Positions 44,751 through 55,229 of a DNA stretch of 64,000 nt are shown in pieces. The stretch comes from Isoetes taiwanensis. Its lineage: Eukaryota > Streptophyta > Lycopodiopsida > Isoetales > Isoetaceae. Both the position numbers and the translations under genes were made by a program. A model generated the notes under the pieces. The model was given only the letters and a program-made list of their open reading frames with translations. It was not told where the DNA came from and searched no databases. Location: assembly GCA_021234155.1 (NCBI GenBank), contig JAJEKV010000214.1, positions 806,001 through 870,000 of the forward strand, in the 5' to 3' direction. Position 1 is the stretch's first letter, and the number at the start of each line of letters is the position of its first letter.

Positions 44751-46298
44751 GACTTTGAACATGAGCTCATACTTCCTACTTGGAACAAAGAACTATCTGC
44801 CTTAGGCTACAGAGCCATCAAATCGGAATGCCCCAGCTATGCGGTACAAGGATTGATTTGCTGCATCAAGAACGTCATAGCTCATGAATACATACTGCAG
44901 AGGGAACTAGCTTTAAAACCAGGGCAGTATTCTATTACTATACATCTTGGTTTCAGCCAATGGATTAATGCTTTTGCTCAAATTAACAAGGCTGGTAATG
45001 ACTGTGACAAAATTACCAAAGTTGTTGATGAATTATACGACGGCCTACCTAGCATGATCTATGAGTGGACAAGGGAAGAAGACTGGTGCAAAGGGCTCTA
45101 TCACAGGACACTGAAAGCTCTTGATAAGGCCAACAACGTCAATAAGGATCAAAGGGCATTGGATATCATTCAGACAGATGAAACTGATGCTGAAGATGAC
45201 CCCTTTGGATCGGTTTTAAGTGAACAGGAAAAAGCCTCTTTAAATGTGGGCAGTGATGGATGTGACAAGGATAATATTGACACATTTGAATTCACACTGA
45301 ATAACTGCCTTAAGTTCCCAATTATTCCAGAAAGGTTGGTTGAAAACCATGCTCTGTTATGCAACCAGGCTATATGGAGAACCAAAAATTTCGGCGCCAT
45401 GGCCCCAATAAGCAGGGAAGCTTGGATAGTATTGGGAGATATTACAGTTAACCAAATCGACGCTGCAAGTGCTGCAGCCAAACAAATGGAAAAGTTTGTG
45501 AAAAAGGAGGAAATTAAGTTGGGCATTGATACAAGATTTTTCGACAAAAAATGCACCAAGAGCCCGTACATGTATATAAGTCAGAAGGGACACATGGCAT
45601 ATCCGTCCATATCTAGAAATGACTTTTTCCTTAAGAGGATATGGAGGACCATGTGCCCATACATTAAATGTATCTGCGAGGACGAAAGAGGGAACAAGAA
45701 GAATAAAAAGGACCAGTGTGGAGACAACATGACGTGGTTTGACCACGCAATATGGTACATGTTGAATAATTTGGAGGCCTTATATCCTAACATTTCTGCT
45801 GCTGCGCAAATTGTCACATTCAGGGGATTTCTCAAAGGCCCACTGAAAACGAGCATTATGGCATACATCTCCTACTTGGAGGTGCGGGAAACACTCATTC
45901 GTATGGCCATCCAACTAGCAGCTGACCCATGGTCTGATCTCAAGATAGGCATGAGCAGATGTAAGATGGTGGAGATTTGTGAAAAAACAATTAAGCCGGT
46001 TACCTTTTTAATGGATGCTGGGACTGCTGCTAGTAATAGCACAGGAAAACGGACATGGAAGAAGACTGCCAGCCCTTCCAGCAGCATAAAGACCACAGTT
46101 ACAAGGCCACCTCGCATCACATGTAAACCTGTCGGTGAAGGACAGTCAACTATTGAGATACCAGCTGGTTCAGATAGTGCATCCATCGAATGCATTGGTA
46201 CTCAAGCCGCTTTGGGACACTCAGTCACTAAAAACAGGAACAATGAGGCAATGGGACACGCTTGCATTACTGGCGAAGCACTGGTCTATCCAGCATGA
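44751..46298 (+). CDS. Penelope-like element ORF1, unknown function
   Basis: Open from 44727 to the TGA at 46296-46298 (about 515 codons from 44751), without an ATG near its start. A clear acceptor (TTCACAG) at 44744-44750 suggests that translation enters by splicing from an upstream exon. The protein is mostly helical and soluble: YSITIHLGFSQWINAFAQ, LYDGLPSMIYEWTREEDW, an acidic linker (QTDETDAEDDPFGSV), a Cys-containing part (CPYIKCICEDE), and a Ser/Thr-, Lys-rich C-terminal 80 residues. No zinc knuckle, RRM or nuclease motif seen. It lies 208 bp upstream of the RT ORF. Likely a nucleic-acid-binding or assembly partner of the RT, by position only. Confidence 0.75.
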   Translation, partial: DFEHELILPTWNKELSALGYRAIKSECPSYAVQGLICCIKNVIAHEYILQRELALKPGQYSITIHLGFSQWINAFAQINKAGNDCDKITKVVDELYDGLPSMIYEWTREEDWCKGLYHRTLKALDKANNVNKDQRALDIIQTDETDAEDDPFGSVLSEQEKASLNVGSDGCDKDNIDTFEFTLNNCLKFPIIPERLVENHALLCNQAIWRTKNFGAMAPISREAWIVLGDITVNQIDAASAAAKQMEKFVKKEEIKLGIDTRFFDKKCTKSPYMYISQKGHMAYPSISRNDFFLKRIWRTMCPYIKCICEDERGNKKNKKDQCGDNMTWFDHAIWYMLNNLEALYPNISAAAQIVTFRGFLKGPLKTSIMAYISYLEVRETLIRMAIQLAADPWSDLKIGMSRCKMVEICEKTIKPVTFLMDAGTAASNSTGKRTWKKTASPSSSIKTTVTRPPRITCKPVGEGQSTIEIPAGSDSASIECIGTQAALGHSVTKNRNNEAMGHACITGEALVYPA

Positions 46299-46506
46299 AA
46301 ATAAGGTATGAACTAAAGACCACTACTTGTGATTTACTTTTGTCTTTGATCAAGTCTGATCGGAAACTTGGTGATCCATACATTATTCTGATTTCAGAAT
46401 TTATAAACTATTACTTGCCACTCGGCTTCTAAAATACTTCCAATGCCATTCTTTGGCAAGGCCAGATAAATGTTTAGCTCTGATACTGTAATTTGTATTT
46501 TGATGC

Positions 46507-48585
46507 ATGTTTCAGATTTTTAAGACCATTAGTCTTAACTGCCAGGGGAGACATTTTCTAGTGGATAGTAGACCTAAAAACAAAATGAAGATTATCCATT
46601 GCACGTTCATGTCCAAAGTACAAGATCAGATTTGTCTACCCAGAATATTTCATATGATTGCTACCGAATGCTTTGGTGACACGGGTAAAAGCATGATGGA
46701 GAATACCATGTTTGGCTGGAGGTATATTGAAAATATGAGGGATTTGTTCTATAAACCCTTCTTCATTTTTGCACAAGACACTGAAGCGCACTGCCCATGT
46801 AGTAATCCCAATCTTAAGTCCTTTATTGATTCGGACATTGGCCACATTAGAACTACCAAGGTGACTATCATTAGGAACAAGCTATTAAGAAACATGTTTT
46901 GCAAAGGTCTTAACCATATACCTGATAGGATCATGATGATGGATGAATTTGAGAATGAGATCACCATGATCTGTGACTCCTTTTTTGAGGCACACCGATT
47001 TCAGTACCCTGATATTACTGAAGAAGAAATGAGTATATTCAAAACCAGGGTGTGGGATATTGCTTCCAAAAGGATTGGCATTGCACTCAGCAAGGAAAAC
47101 ATCAAGAAATTTGCTTTCATGGATCCTCTGGTTGTCAAGAACATGGAATGGCTGATCCGTAACTTCTATATTTCAGGAGTGGATAAAGCCACTAACAATC
47201 CATCATTTATTTGCCCCAAACATATCCGGGATAAGGCCTTGGATAGATTAAATAGCCCTGATTTTCAAATAGTTCTCAGCTCGCATAAGGAAATACAAGA
47301 CTTTGTTAAAACGGATATTCAAAATATAATCGGATATTGGGGGTTCAACGCTGATAAGCTGCCTTATTTGCTAGGGGTATATAAGGCTCACAAAAAGGAC
47401 TACAGGTGGATCACTAATGCACACAATACCTTGTACACTGAGATATCTGAAATCATTACGGCAGGGCTCAATAATATCCTACAGGACTGGCCTGAGATCA
47501 CTAAAATGTTATGTGCTAAGATCTATACTCTGTTTCCTGGAAAAGTTAATGCATGTTGGGTGGTAAATTCAATTTATGACGTAGTCATTAACCTTCCACC
47601 CAAGATACATGAAGTTTTTGTTGCTGACATAACTAAATGTTATGAAAATATACCATTAAGCGGAAATAATGGGATTTGTAACATAATTGGTCTGGTAATT
47701 GAGGCAGCTTGGAGATGGCAGAAAAGTAAACACCACAAATATGAGCTGTGGATTAAAAACTCAAACAGTGGCTTTGTAGCTAAATGGTTCAAAATCGAAC
47801 CAAAGGGTAAATGCTGGGTTAAAATGGAACAGCATACATTTGTTAGGGCAAACCACTGGCTTCTCTCTAATTGCTATATAGCAATGGGTAGTAAAACATG
47901 GCAGCAGATAAGTGGCATACCTATGGGATTCTCATGCAGTCCTAACTGGTGCAACCTATACCTTGCATGGTTCGAGGTATGTTTCATCAAGAACCTGGCA
48001 GCGCAGGGCAGATTCAGTGATATCATATCATTCAAAGATACATTCAGATATATTGATGATCTGCTGGCTATTAATTGTCCACTAATTAGAGAATTTCTTA
48101 AGGATGCTTATTTGGGGCAGGACACCCAAATTAGTATCTATGACATGAGTAAGCTGGGGATAAAGGAAGAAACTACTTTTCATGATAGGTATGGCTCTGA
48201 TAGGGCACGAAGTTGGAAGGCTAACTTTCTGAATTTAACCATTGAAATAGCCAATAACGTGAGTGGCATCTATAGAACCTCTAGGTATGATAAGAGGGAT
48301 ATTCTACCCTTCAAAGCTTTGAAATTTGTGCATGCAGACAGCTGCAGACCGTATCACCAGGCACGGAATGTGGCTGTTTCACAGATTTTACCATATATGT
48401 ACGTAAATTCCTGCCCATTCAAGGCAGCAGCAGATATAACGGATCTCATTAAGAACTTCAGTGAGAACGGCTTTGACACACACGGCCTCAAGAGAAAAGT
48501 TACTGCGTATATTCAAGACAATGATTTTCCGGGACTCAAATTTGACACAACCTTACTCATACAAGAGATCACTAATGGCTGTTAA
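46507..48585 (+). CDS. Penelope-type reverse transcriptase (692 aa, no GIY-YIG)
   Basis: Single open frame with all core RT motifs: motif A FVADITKCYENIPL 371-384 (Asp374), motif B GIPMGFSCSPNWCNLYL 470-486, motif C RYIDDL 514-519 (Asp517, Asp518), motif D NFLNLTIEI 573-581 and the Penelope-typical FVHADSCRPYHQ 607-618. The upstream GHIRTT (112-117), VDKATNNPSFICPK (225-238) and KLPYLLGVYKAHK (284-296) match the N-terminal blocks shared by Penelope RTs and telomerase. It ends 75 residues after the thumb, so the C-terminal endonuclease is absent; no N-terminal GIY-YIG found either. The ATG at 46507 overlaps a possible acceptor (TGTTTCAG), so a spliced start is also possible. Confidence 0.9.
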   Translation: MFQIFKTISLNCQGRHFLVDSRPKNKMKIIHCTFMSKVQDQICLPRIFHMIATECFGDTGKSMMENTMFGWRYIENMRDLFYKPFFIFAQDTEAHCPCSNPNLKSFIDSDIGHIRTTKVTIIRNKLLRNMFCKGLNHIPDRIMMMDEFENEITMICDSFFEAHRFQYPDITEEEMSIFKTRVWDIASKRIGIALSKENIKKFAFMDPLVVKNMEWLIRNFYISGVDKATNNPSFICPKHIRDKALDRLNSPDFQIVLSSHKEIQDFVKTDIQNIIGYWGFNADKLPYLLGVYKAHKKDYRWITNAHNTLYTEISEIITAGLNNILQDWPEITKMLCAKIYTLFPGKVNACWVVNSIYDVVINLPPKIHEVFVADITKCYENIPLSGNNGICNIIGLVIEAAWRWQKSKHHKYELWIKNSNSGFVAKWFKIEPKGKCWVKMEQHTFVRANHWLLSNCYIAMGSKTWQQISGIPMGFSCSPNWCNLYLAWFEVCFIKNLAAQGRFSDIISFKDTFRYIDDLLAINCPLIREFLKDAYLGQDTQISIYDMSKLGIKEETTFHDRYGSDRARSWKANFLNLTIEIANNVSGIYRTSRYDKRDILPFKALKFVHADSCRPYHQARNVAVSQILPYMYVNSCPFKAAADITDLIKNFSENGFDTHGLKRKVTAYIQDNDFPGLKFDTTLLIQEITNGC

Positions 48586-48758
48586 AAGGTACGCAGTAAT
48601 GTAGCAGTCTTTTTATTTATAACTTTGTTTTGGGAATATGGATACATATAGGGTAAGGGTTGGACCCCAGCTGTGATAGTGGGGGTCCACCCTCCCTACA
48701 ATTACAGCCTTAAGCATTGGGCCAAACTTATCCTACGGATGGAGGTAGGATTTTTTTA
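48586..48758 (+). other. short 3' untranslated stretch before the right repeat
   Basis: 173 bp from the RT stop to the right terminal repeat, with GGGTCCACCCTCCC and ending in seven T before TATATTTGAC. No coding signal. Confidence 0.6.
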
Positions 48759-51700
48759 TATTTGACTAAATGTTTGCATTTTATACATTAAAAGGTACGT
48801 TTGCTACACAGTTACATAGTATAGCTTGAGTGTGCCATCAAACGGTGCAACTTTACAGAGAACTGCAATATGACATTTATTTTTAGATGAAATGACGTAT
48901 GATCATCGCCCGTTGGCATTCAAGGACGGGGGCATGATACTAATTTGCTTGGATGCTACACTTAGGATTAGTGACTCAATACAATTGGCATATTTAATGC
49001 ATAAAACCTTTGTTACATGGTTTTGACCTACCTTTTATTTTAACTATTTCATACTATATGGACTTACTATGGGAGCAGTGGTGCAGACCTTGCCATACAC
49101 ACATAGGTTATGGTATTGACGGCCTAATACTTGGAACTTATTGAAATAATGGTATACATAAAGTTAGAGTCAATTAGAGTTTCTATGGGTGATTGAATAT
49201 CTTCCTTTTTCTAAATCGTGGCCTATGGTAAGAGTATAGAGCCAGATATGATATACGAAATGGGGTGCACATTACTGTTTTTCCAGTCCGATGCAGGCAT
49301 AGACCTAAGGTAGCTTGGTTAGCTGTGTTTGACGGCCGAATCTTACACGAGCCAAGCCGGATCTTCTGATACAAGATAATACGATCTGCCAGGTGTGGTT
49401 TCAAACATCCTTTTCTTACCTAATTCCCTATCCTGTTTGTTGTGAGAATACTCCTGTAAACTAGGGTTACGTGAACGATACACATGCAAGCAGGACTCAC
49501 ATGCCGGAGCTCTTTAAATTAATGTCCTTAGGCTGATTTGACCTGATACAGACCCGCTTTTGGGTAATGGAAGAAGTATATGAGGATGAGTATGACTCCG
49601 ATGGCTGCCCATTTGAAACGAATCATGGAGCAGCTTTAGATGTTGAATTGTTAGCTGAAGAACTCCATGCTTATCTTGACCGCACTGAATTCTGCAAGAT
49701 AGAAATGGATACTGATAGTGGTTATGGGCAGAAACGCCCATGGCAATATGATCAGCATAAGGGTAGTAATCATGGTGCATCATCCAAACATGGAGGATAT
49801 AAGCAAGGGCATTATAACTCGTAAGCATTGTTCCGCATAATACGGTGAGGATGTCAATAATGAGTATGATCAAGAAGAAAATCAGGTTTGGAATGTTCCC
49901 TTCATTTGGCTGAAAAAAACGTGCTGATCCTCCAACTTTTGTTGTGATTCTTGGGGTATGACTCTCATATTGAAGCATGGCATCAATCTAAGACTGGACC
50001 CTACTCTGTTCTGCTTAAATACGATTATGTGATAGTAATCTGGTAGCTGGCAGCTGCATGCTTCCCTTTATATTAATCTATCATTATCTGAATTCAATGG
50101 ACCACCATGGTTTGCTGAGCTTAATTTCATGCTGATAGATCTTTACAGTTTAAAATGTAATGATTTACTGTCTACTTAGTGAAGTTGATTTAGCTTAAGG
50201 CTTTTGATTTTGCACTTGCTCTTATACTTCTAGTCTGGCTGAGCTTGGGGTAAAAAGGTTACAATAGGTGACCAGCGATAAGCTGAGAAACCTAAGGTAC
50301 CTTTTGGCCCCTCACTCATTACCATTTTCATGCTAATGTTGTGTTGGTTGGCTGCAGGTACGGGTTTCTCCTCCTTTTGTCATCTTTTTGCTTTCAAGAA
50401 CAAGTCTGGCTGGAAGAATACATTACTGGATTTTTATTTGAACAAGTGGAACTGCTGACTCACGTGATATGAAGGGAAGCATACATTAAACCTTATGATA
50501 ATGTGATGCAAATTTTGGTAATGGTTTTTTGTGGTTAAGTAGCAAAAGTATGAGCTTTTAATCTCTGAAATGGCCGGGCTACAAACACTACGGGCAAAGC
50601 TCTAAGTCTGTCTCTACACTATAAAGATTTACAGTCTAAAACTTGGCAGCAAGATATATTATTATTGTTGCATTCTCGGATTTAAACAGGTCTTGTTTCT
50701 AGAATTCTGCATGCCACTATAATACTTGAAGGACATAATGTATGCAGCCTGCTTCTTCTTCACTACATGGATTTTGTGTTTGTCTGAAGATTCATATTGA
50801 CAATACATAGATATGCTGGCAGTAAGTGCTTTATAGCAACAATATAGTTATATTGCTGGTGTAATCGGATTTATCTGCGTTAAATGCAAATGTTTGTAGT
50901 GACATGCATGGCATGATTTGAGTTCTGATCCAGTATTTGCTGATTTAAATGATAGCCATGATCCATATTGATCTAAATAATTGCTATGATCTTAATAATT
51001 TGAAATGGGCCAGGTTCATTGTACAGAAGTCTACAGTAACATCTCTGAAATATATAGATGGGCATATAGTATTTCATTGGGCATTGAATGATCTGGTGAA
51101 CAGTAAAAATAATGGGAATAATGGGTGATAAAGCTTGTTTGGACATAATGAATTACATATAATAGCCGATTATGGATATCAAAGATCTGATAGCTTGCAT
51201 GCATGTGCATGAATCGGTATTTGATATATACATGTAGCAATTATGGGCTCTGGCTGAGATGGCTGGATTGTAATTTGCATGTGCATGTCATTTAACATAA
51301 AGTCATTATAGTCTTGGGCAAAGCTTATCCGATGGGTATTAGCACCCGGCCTGGGATGTAATTTGCATGTGCATGTCCAGTAACGTACAGTAATTAGAGG
51401 CTTAGGCAAAGATTGTCTGATGGTAATCTGCACCTGCATGATGGTAATCTGCACCTGCATGGTAGTAACTGGATGATGCCATAGTATAAACTTAATTGAC
51501 TTTCTCGCTGACCTTGAGAATTAACCTTGCTTGGTCTGGCATGCAAAGTTATATTGTTTGACCCTATCGGGTAGATAATGTACTACAACTCATAATCTGT
51601 TTAAAAGCATACTAACTTTCAAACCTGGATTATAGATATAATTGGAATGAATGGGTTCCAGACCAACTGGAAGGGACTTTGATATCAGTAATTTAGCCTG

Positions 51701-51936
51701 GTGCATAGAGATGCTTAGTATTTGATACCTATATAAATGGGGTAAAATGACTTAAGTCATCATTGATTTTATGATTACATATGGTGATGTACTAAATGCT
51801 TGAAGTATTTGAACTCGGTGCCATCATGGACTATGGTCCTAGTATGGTCTGATCATACTGCCACAGGGATTGACCTTGGCAGATGTCATGCTAGTTAGCT
51901 GTTGCTATGGCTAGCTTGGACTGGGTTTTTTTTTTT
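48759..51936 (+). repeat. right terminal repeat (pLTR) of the Penelope-like element
   Basis: 3178 bp direct repeat of 41415-44588, offset 7344 bp, ending in 11 T before gypsy leader sequence resumes. Most CAG and CTG words are preserved here where the left copy shows altered bases. Confidence 0.93.
49567..49923 (+). CDS. right-repeat copy of the candidate ORF1 first exon
   Basis: Open for 85 codons from ATG at 49567 (MEEVYEDEYDSDGCPFE to GYKQGHYNS). It then hits a stop where the left copy reads CTCCAGAAGC and this copy reads CTCGTAAGC, a change at a CAG word. Duplicate of 42223-42583. In this position it lies after the RT, so it would have no coding role unless transcription starts within the right repeat. 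Confidence 0.4.
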
Positions 51937-52458
51937 AAACAAACATTATACGGCGGAAATACGCGCGAAAATACGGCCGGGCGCCGACGGCATTCTACGC
52001 GCTCCTACCGCGACTGGGGGTCGAGGAAAAGCAAGCGGCGCCCGGGTTGACTTTCGGGCCCGAAATTCACGCGATGGTACGGTCGGGCGCCGACTGCATT
52101 CCACCCGCTCCTACCACCACTGTAAATCAATAAAAAGCAAGCGGCGCCCGAGTTGACTTTGGGCCCCCCTCTTGACTCCTTCCCGCCTGTTGTTGACCCT
52201 CCTAGGGTTTTTGGGTATGCCCGATCCATTGGAATCGCTTTCTCCTTCATCTGAACTACCTACAAAAATTTATAGCCCCTCCAAGCTTGGGGCCTCCAGT
52301 TGCCCTAAACTTCTTAAAACTTACAACCTACTACTTCAACCTAGCACAGAACCAACATCAAAGAGCTAAACAATCACACTAGCTTAAACTCCCACCTAAC
52401 TACCGAACTAACGAGTTAGGGTTTGGTCAGTTCTATGATTTTGAGCGATCGAAATCAC
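51937..52458 (-). repeat. gypsy leader with 106-bp tandem duplication
   Basis: Untranslated leader between PBS and the nested element. TACGG(C/T)CGGGCGCCGAC...GCAAGCGGCGCCCG(G/A)GTTGACTTT(C)GGGCCC occurs twice, at 51972-52062 and 52078-52166. The repeats are GC-rich and contain the palindrome GGGCGCCG/CGGCGCCCG, so they can fold. Confidence 0.75.
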
Positions 52459-52471
52459 GGCTCTGATACCA
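52459..52471 (-). other. primer binding site of the nested gypsy element
   Basis: On the minus strand TGGTATCAGAGCC, exactly complementary to the 3' end of plant initiator tRNA-Met, one base inside the 5' LTR. Confidence 0.92.
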
Positions 52472-52472
52472 C

Positions 52473-54059
52473 TGTGACGCTCCCTGAACATATACGACAC
52501 TCGGACGTATATATACGGGGACTTTCCCCTCCCATGGCAACCAACTCACCATGAGCAGGGCCCTCCGTCTAACTCGGGCCATCTATAAGAAGATGCTCAA
52601 GTGAAGGACACAGAGGGGTCATTCGGCCCGCGCCTTCAATGGAGCTCCTACGTCGCGGAAGCGTGAATACAAGGTTAGCACACAGCATAATCATATCATA
52701 ATTTACCACCACGAGGGGTGGCACATCCATCCAAGTGACAACAACAAAGAATATGCATTTAATACTAAGGAAAAACACCCAAACCCATGGTTCTACCCCG
52801 GCTCAGACTCCAGTGAGGATCGACTGACGGCTAGGTCTCAAGAGATCAGCAGGCCGAATCTTGACATGGCGTTGGCTGGCATAGAACATCGGCTAGGGTT
52901 GTCCACTCCATCCGCCCCTCCTGTGCACACTTTGCAGATGAGTCCAATCATGCTATGGCGTCACTATAGCCTTCCGGACACGCAGATTCAAGGTATCACC
53001 CTTTCGAGCCTATTCCAGGGTTCATGAAGCCCCGTCCGATGAGGCAGGTCAAGGAAGCGTCCCCGTCCAGGATCACAGTGGTTTCATGGGTGAGCTAGAG
53101 AATACATGCCGCATCAGCGACCCCCGCATCCGTACCCGACTTACTCACCCTAAATCTACTCAAAGCACAGGGTGCCCCATACGGGTCACACCTCTGCACC
53201 CAGGGAGTGTCAGACCCATACCCGGCCCTCTACGTGACCGGCTATCAGGCCTAGCCCACTGTAGGGGTCTCAGGAGCCTTTTATGTTCGTGCAAGACCCC
53301 ACCCCCACTTCACCACTACATCCCTTATCTGGTGCTAAGCAATTCCATAGCATCCACGACTCGGTGGTCTCTTGTGCACAGGCCGCATCAAATGGGAAAT
53401 ACGGGGATCAACCTAGGAGTATACTAATGGCTCAGAGGTCTCTACCCCCCTTAATTCCCCCATTTCTAGAGTAATACTATGCAAAGAACTATCAATCCAT
53501 CCTTTAAGAGCAAGACCAGAATCAGAAATAAAGAGAACTCACCTTTACAATCAAGGGTTAGTTCCTACAAGTAAAGCACAGAGAGAACAGACGAAACAAC
53601 ACAGCAAGTGCCCAACAGGGGCGCTACCCTAGAATTCTCAAGCTATACTAACCACCCACCTGAGTTCCTACTGGATCCGTTGTCATTTGGTGCTTCCATC
53701 TTCTCTGGACTTGGCGCTCAGCTCTGGACACACAGGTAAAGGTGCTTGGCAAGGTGGGCGCTCAACTGCTGCTCCTCTTGATCGATTTTTGGGAGTCAAT
53801 CAGGGCTAGGGGTCAAGTTGATGACCCAAATTAGAACTTCCCAGGCTGGCCAATCAAATTAGGCCAGGTGGCGCTCCCCTAAATAGCCAATTAGCATTAT
53901 TCAATTAATTGGATAATTATCCTTTAATGGTTTAATTTAGCATAGCTAAATTAATCCCTTTTAGGTCAATGTCAAAATACCCCATGGTGGCGTACCTTTA
54001 CTGGTGACGTGCCCGTATATTATTTATACGTATCCCGTATAAATACATGGAACGTCACA
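52473..54059 (-). repeat. 5' LTR of the nested gypsy element
   Basis: 1587 bp, TGTGACGTTCC...AGCGTCACA on the minus strand, direct repeat of 33331-34919. A TATA-like word (TTTATACGGGATACGTATAAATAATATA) lies near its start. Confidence 0.92.
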
Positions 54060-54064
54060 TGTTG
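54060..54064. other. target site duplication, right copy (TGTTG)
   Basis: Identical to 33326-33330 on the other side of the gypsy element. Removing the element and one copy rejoins the LINE ORF1 reading (SPMQQ before, SRRKES after). Confidence 0.9.
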
Positions 54065-55200
54065 CATCGGACTTAGATCCCGGTCGACTACAGGGTAGTC
54101 CCCTTCAATTGCCTACCCTGCCGCAAATTTGCCTCATGCACTTGCATGTCTGCCACCGTGAAGGTGACTATACATGGGCGGTCTGTTCGTTGAGCCCCAA
54201 GGTGGCTTGCTCGAACAATGTGGACTGTGGTCTGAAATGCCATGCGAGATAGGATCTGATCCTGGATGCGCTTGGTGAGATTCTCTCCTGCCTCCTCTGA
54301 GAGTCCACGTACCACCACATTATGACGTCGGCGACCCTGCTCTTGCTGCTCATTGAGTCGAGAGGCAACATTAGCTGTCCCAGCAGGTGATGCCTGTTGT
54401 CTGGACTGTATGGGCTGTTCACAGCAAGGGCGGTGTGGTGTGTGAGATGGAGCAGGTGGCGTCTGTCTGTCTGTTTGGCGACTTGTGGGTTGTGGGGCAT
54501 GTGGGCTTGTCTGGCCCCGTGTTGCAGTCTTTGCTGCCTGGAGTCGGAAGCCTAGCTCCTGTTGAAATCTCCCTGCCTAACCAACTCATTCATGCACTGC
54601 CGTAATTGTTCATGGACCTCAGCATGGAGGCCCCCGGCCTATTTGGGTAATGTTTTGCCCGAGCTCCCTGTGATCTCCCCGATCTTGTGTCTCAGCCCTA
54701 CTCTGTAGGATTCTTAGCTCACACGGGCCAAAGCGCCCGGGCGTCTGTGATTATGGTGGCAGACCCCTCAGCTTCTGACTTGAGGCAGGAGACAATTGCC
54801 ACTGTATCCTACTCAACACCCTGTTTGTCTCGTGCCATGGTCTCTGTGGTGAGGAGGGAATCCACGCGAGCTCGCAGGTCAGCAAGGCCCTGCTTATCCT
54901 GTTGCCTCTCAAAGTGTGCCAAGCGAAGCCCGTCTTCTAACTGCTGCATGCGGGTTCCCATCTCACAATCAGATTTGCCTCTCCACCGCCAATTGTCTTT
55001 TTTTTTTTTTGAGCGTGGGGCTTGAAGATTGTATCTCTACCGGGCCGGGCCAGCAATCCGGTTCCTCATTGCTCTCAATTTGTTCCTCCATTTATTTCAT
55101 GGCCCTCGTCTGGATTGGACACAAGGAAGAAGCAGAAGGCGACTCACCCTGCATATTTTGAGTAAGCTAGAAGTTGGCACATGCTATTGGTGCGCCATGA
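54065..55200 (-). pseudogene. LINE ORF1 (coiled coil and RRM), broken and split
   Basis: On the minus strand, MGTRMQQLEDGLRLAHFE (about 54960) opens a coiled-coil-like stretch with heptads (DLRARVDSLLTTE). A broken linker follows, then an open RRM part at 54318-54088: VVVRGLSEEAGENLTKRIQD, RASHLGAQRTDRPCIVTF and LRQGRQLKG, matching the RRM of L1-type ORF1 proteins, which chaperone LINE RNA. After a one-base shift it continues PVVDRDLSPMQQ to the gypsy insertion point and resumes at 33325. The N-terminal part has several stops. Confidence 0.75.
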
Positions 55201-55229
55201 GTCGTCTTGGTCAGAGGGAGAAGCCATGA

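Larger units (their letters stand above)
41415..51936 (+). mobile_element. Penelope-like retroelement with 3.17-kb terminal direct repeats
   Basis: About 10.5 kb on the + strand, inserted in the leader of the gypsy element. Two direct repeats (41415-44588 and 48759-51936) enclose ORF1 and an RT ORF of Penelope type. A 22-base T run lies directly left, and each repeat ends in a T run. Penelope elements characteristically carry such terminal repeats (pLTRs) in direct orientation, though 3 kb is long. There is no GIY-YIG endonuclease after the RT, as in the endonuclease-deficient class described from rotifers, fungi, protists and some plants. No telomeric repeats adjoin the ends. The intact RT ORF suggests recent activity. 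Confidence 0.85.
33331..54059 (-). mobile_element. Ty3/gypsy chromovirus with captured histone H3 piece, hosting a nested Penelope-like element
   Basis: Complete in outline and oriented on the minus strand: 5' LTR 54059-52473, PBS, leader, extra ORFs, histone H3-like segment, gag start, integrase with chromodomain, polypurine tract, 3' LTR 34919-33331, and a perfect 5-bp target duplication TGTTG. Protease, RT and RNase H are absent: gag residues run almost directly into the integrase, so it is non-autonomous. Without the nested element (41.4-51.9 kb) its length is about 10.2 kb. It lies inside a LINE ORF1. The LTRs are nearly identical outside CAG/CTG positions, so insertion is young. Confidence 0.9.

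Noticed and set aside
45170-45868. Three overlapping minus-strand open frames of 95-133 codons
   Set aside because: They are antisense to the Penelope-like ORF1, with hydrophobic, shadow-like composition.
41415-51936. Hammerhead ribozyme in the pLTRs, known from other Penelope elements
   Set aside because: I looked on both strands for CTGANGA followed by GAAA with pairing stems and found no convincing core; a covariance scan would settle it.
41394-51940. Telomeric repeats at the Penelope-like element ends
   Set aside because: Only T runs are present; no TTTAGGG array adjoins either end.
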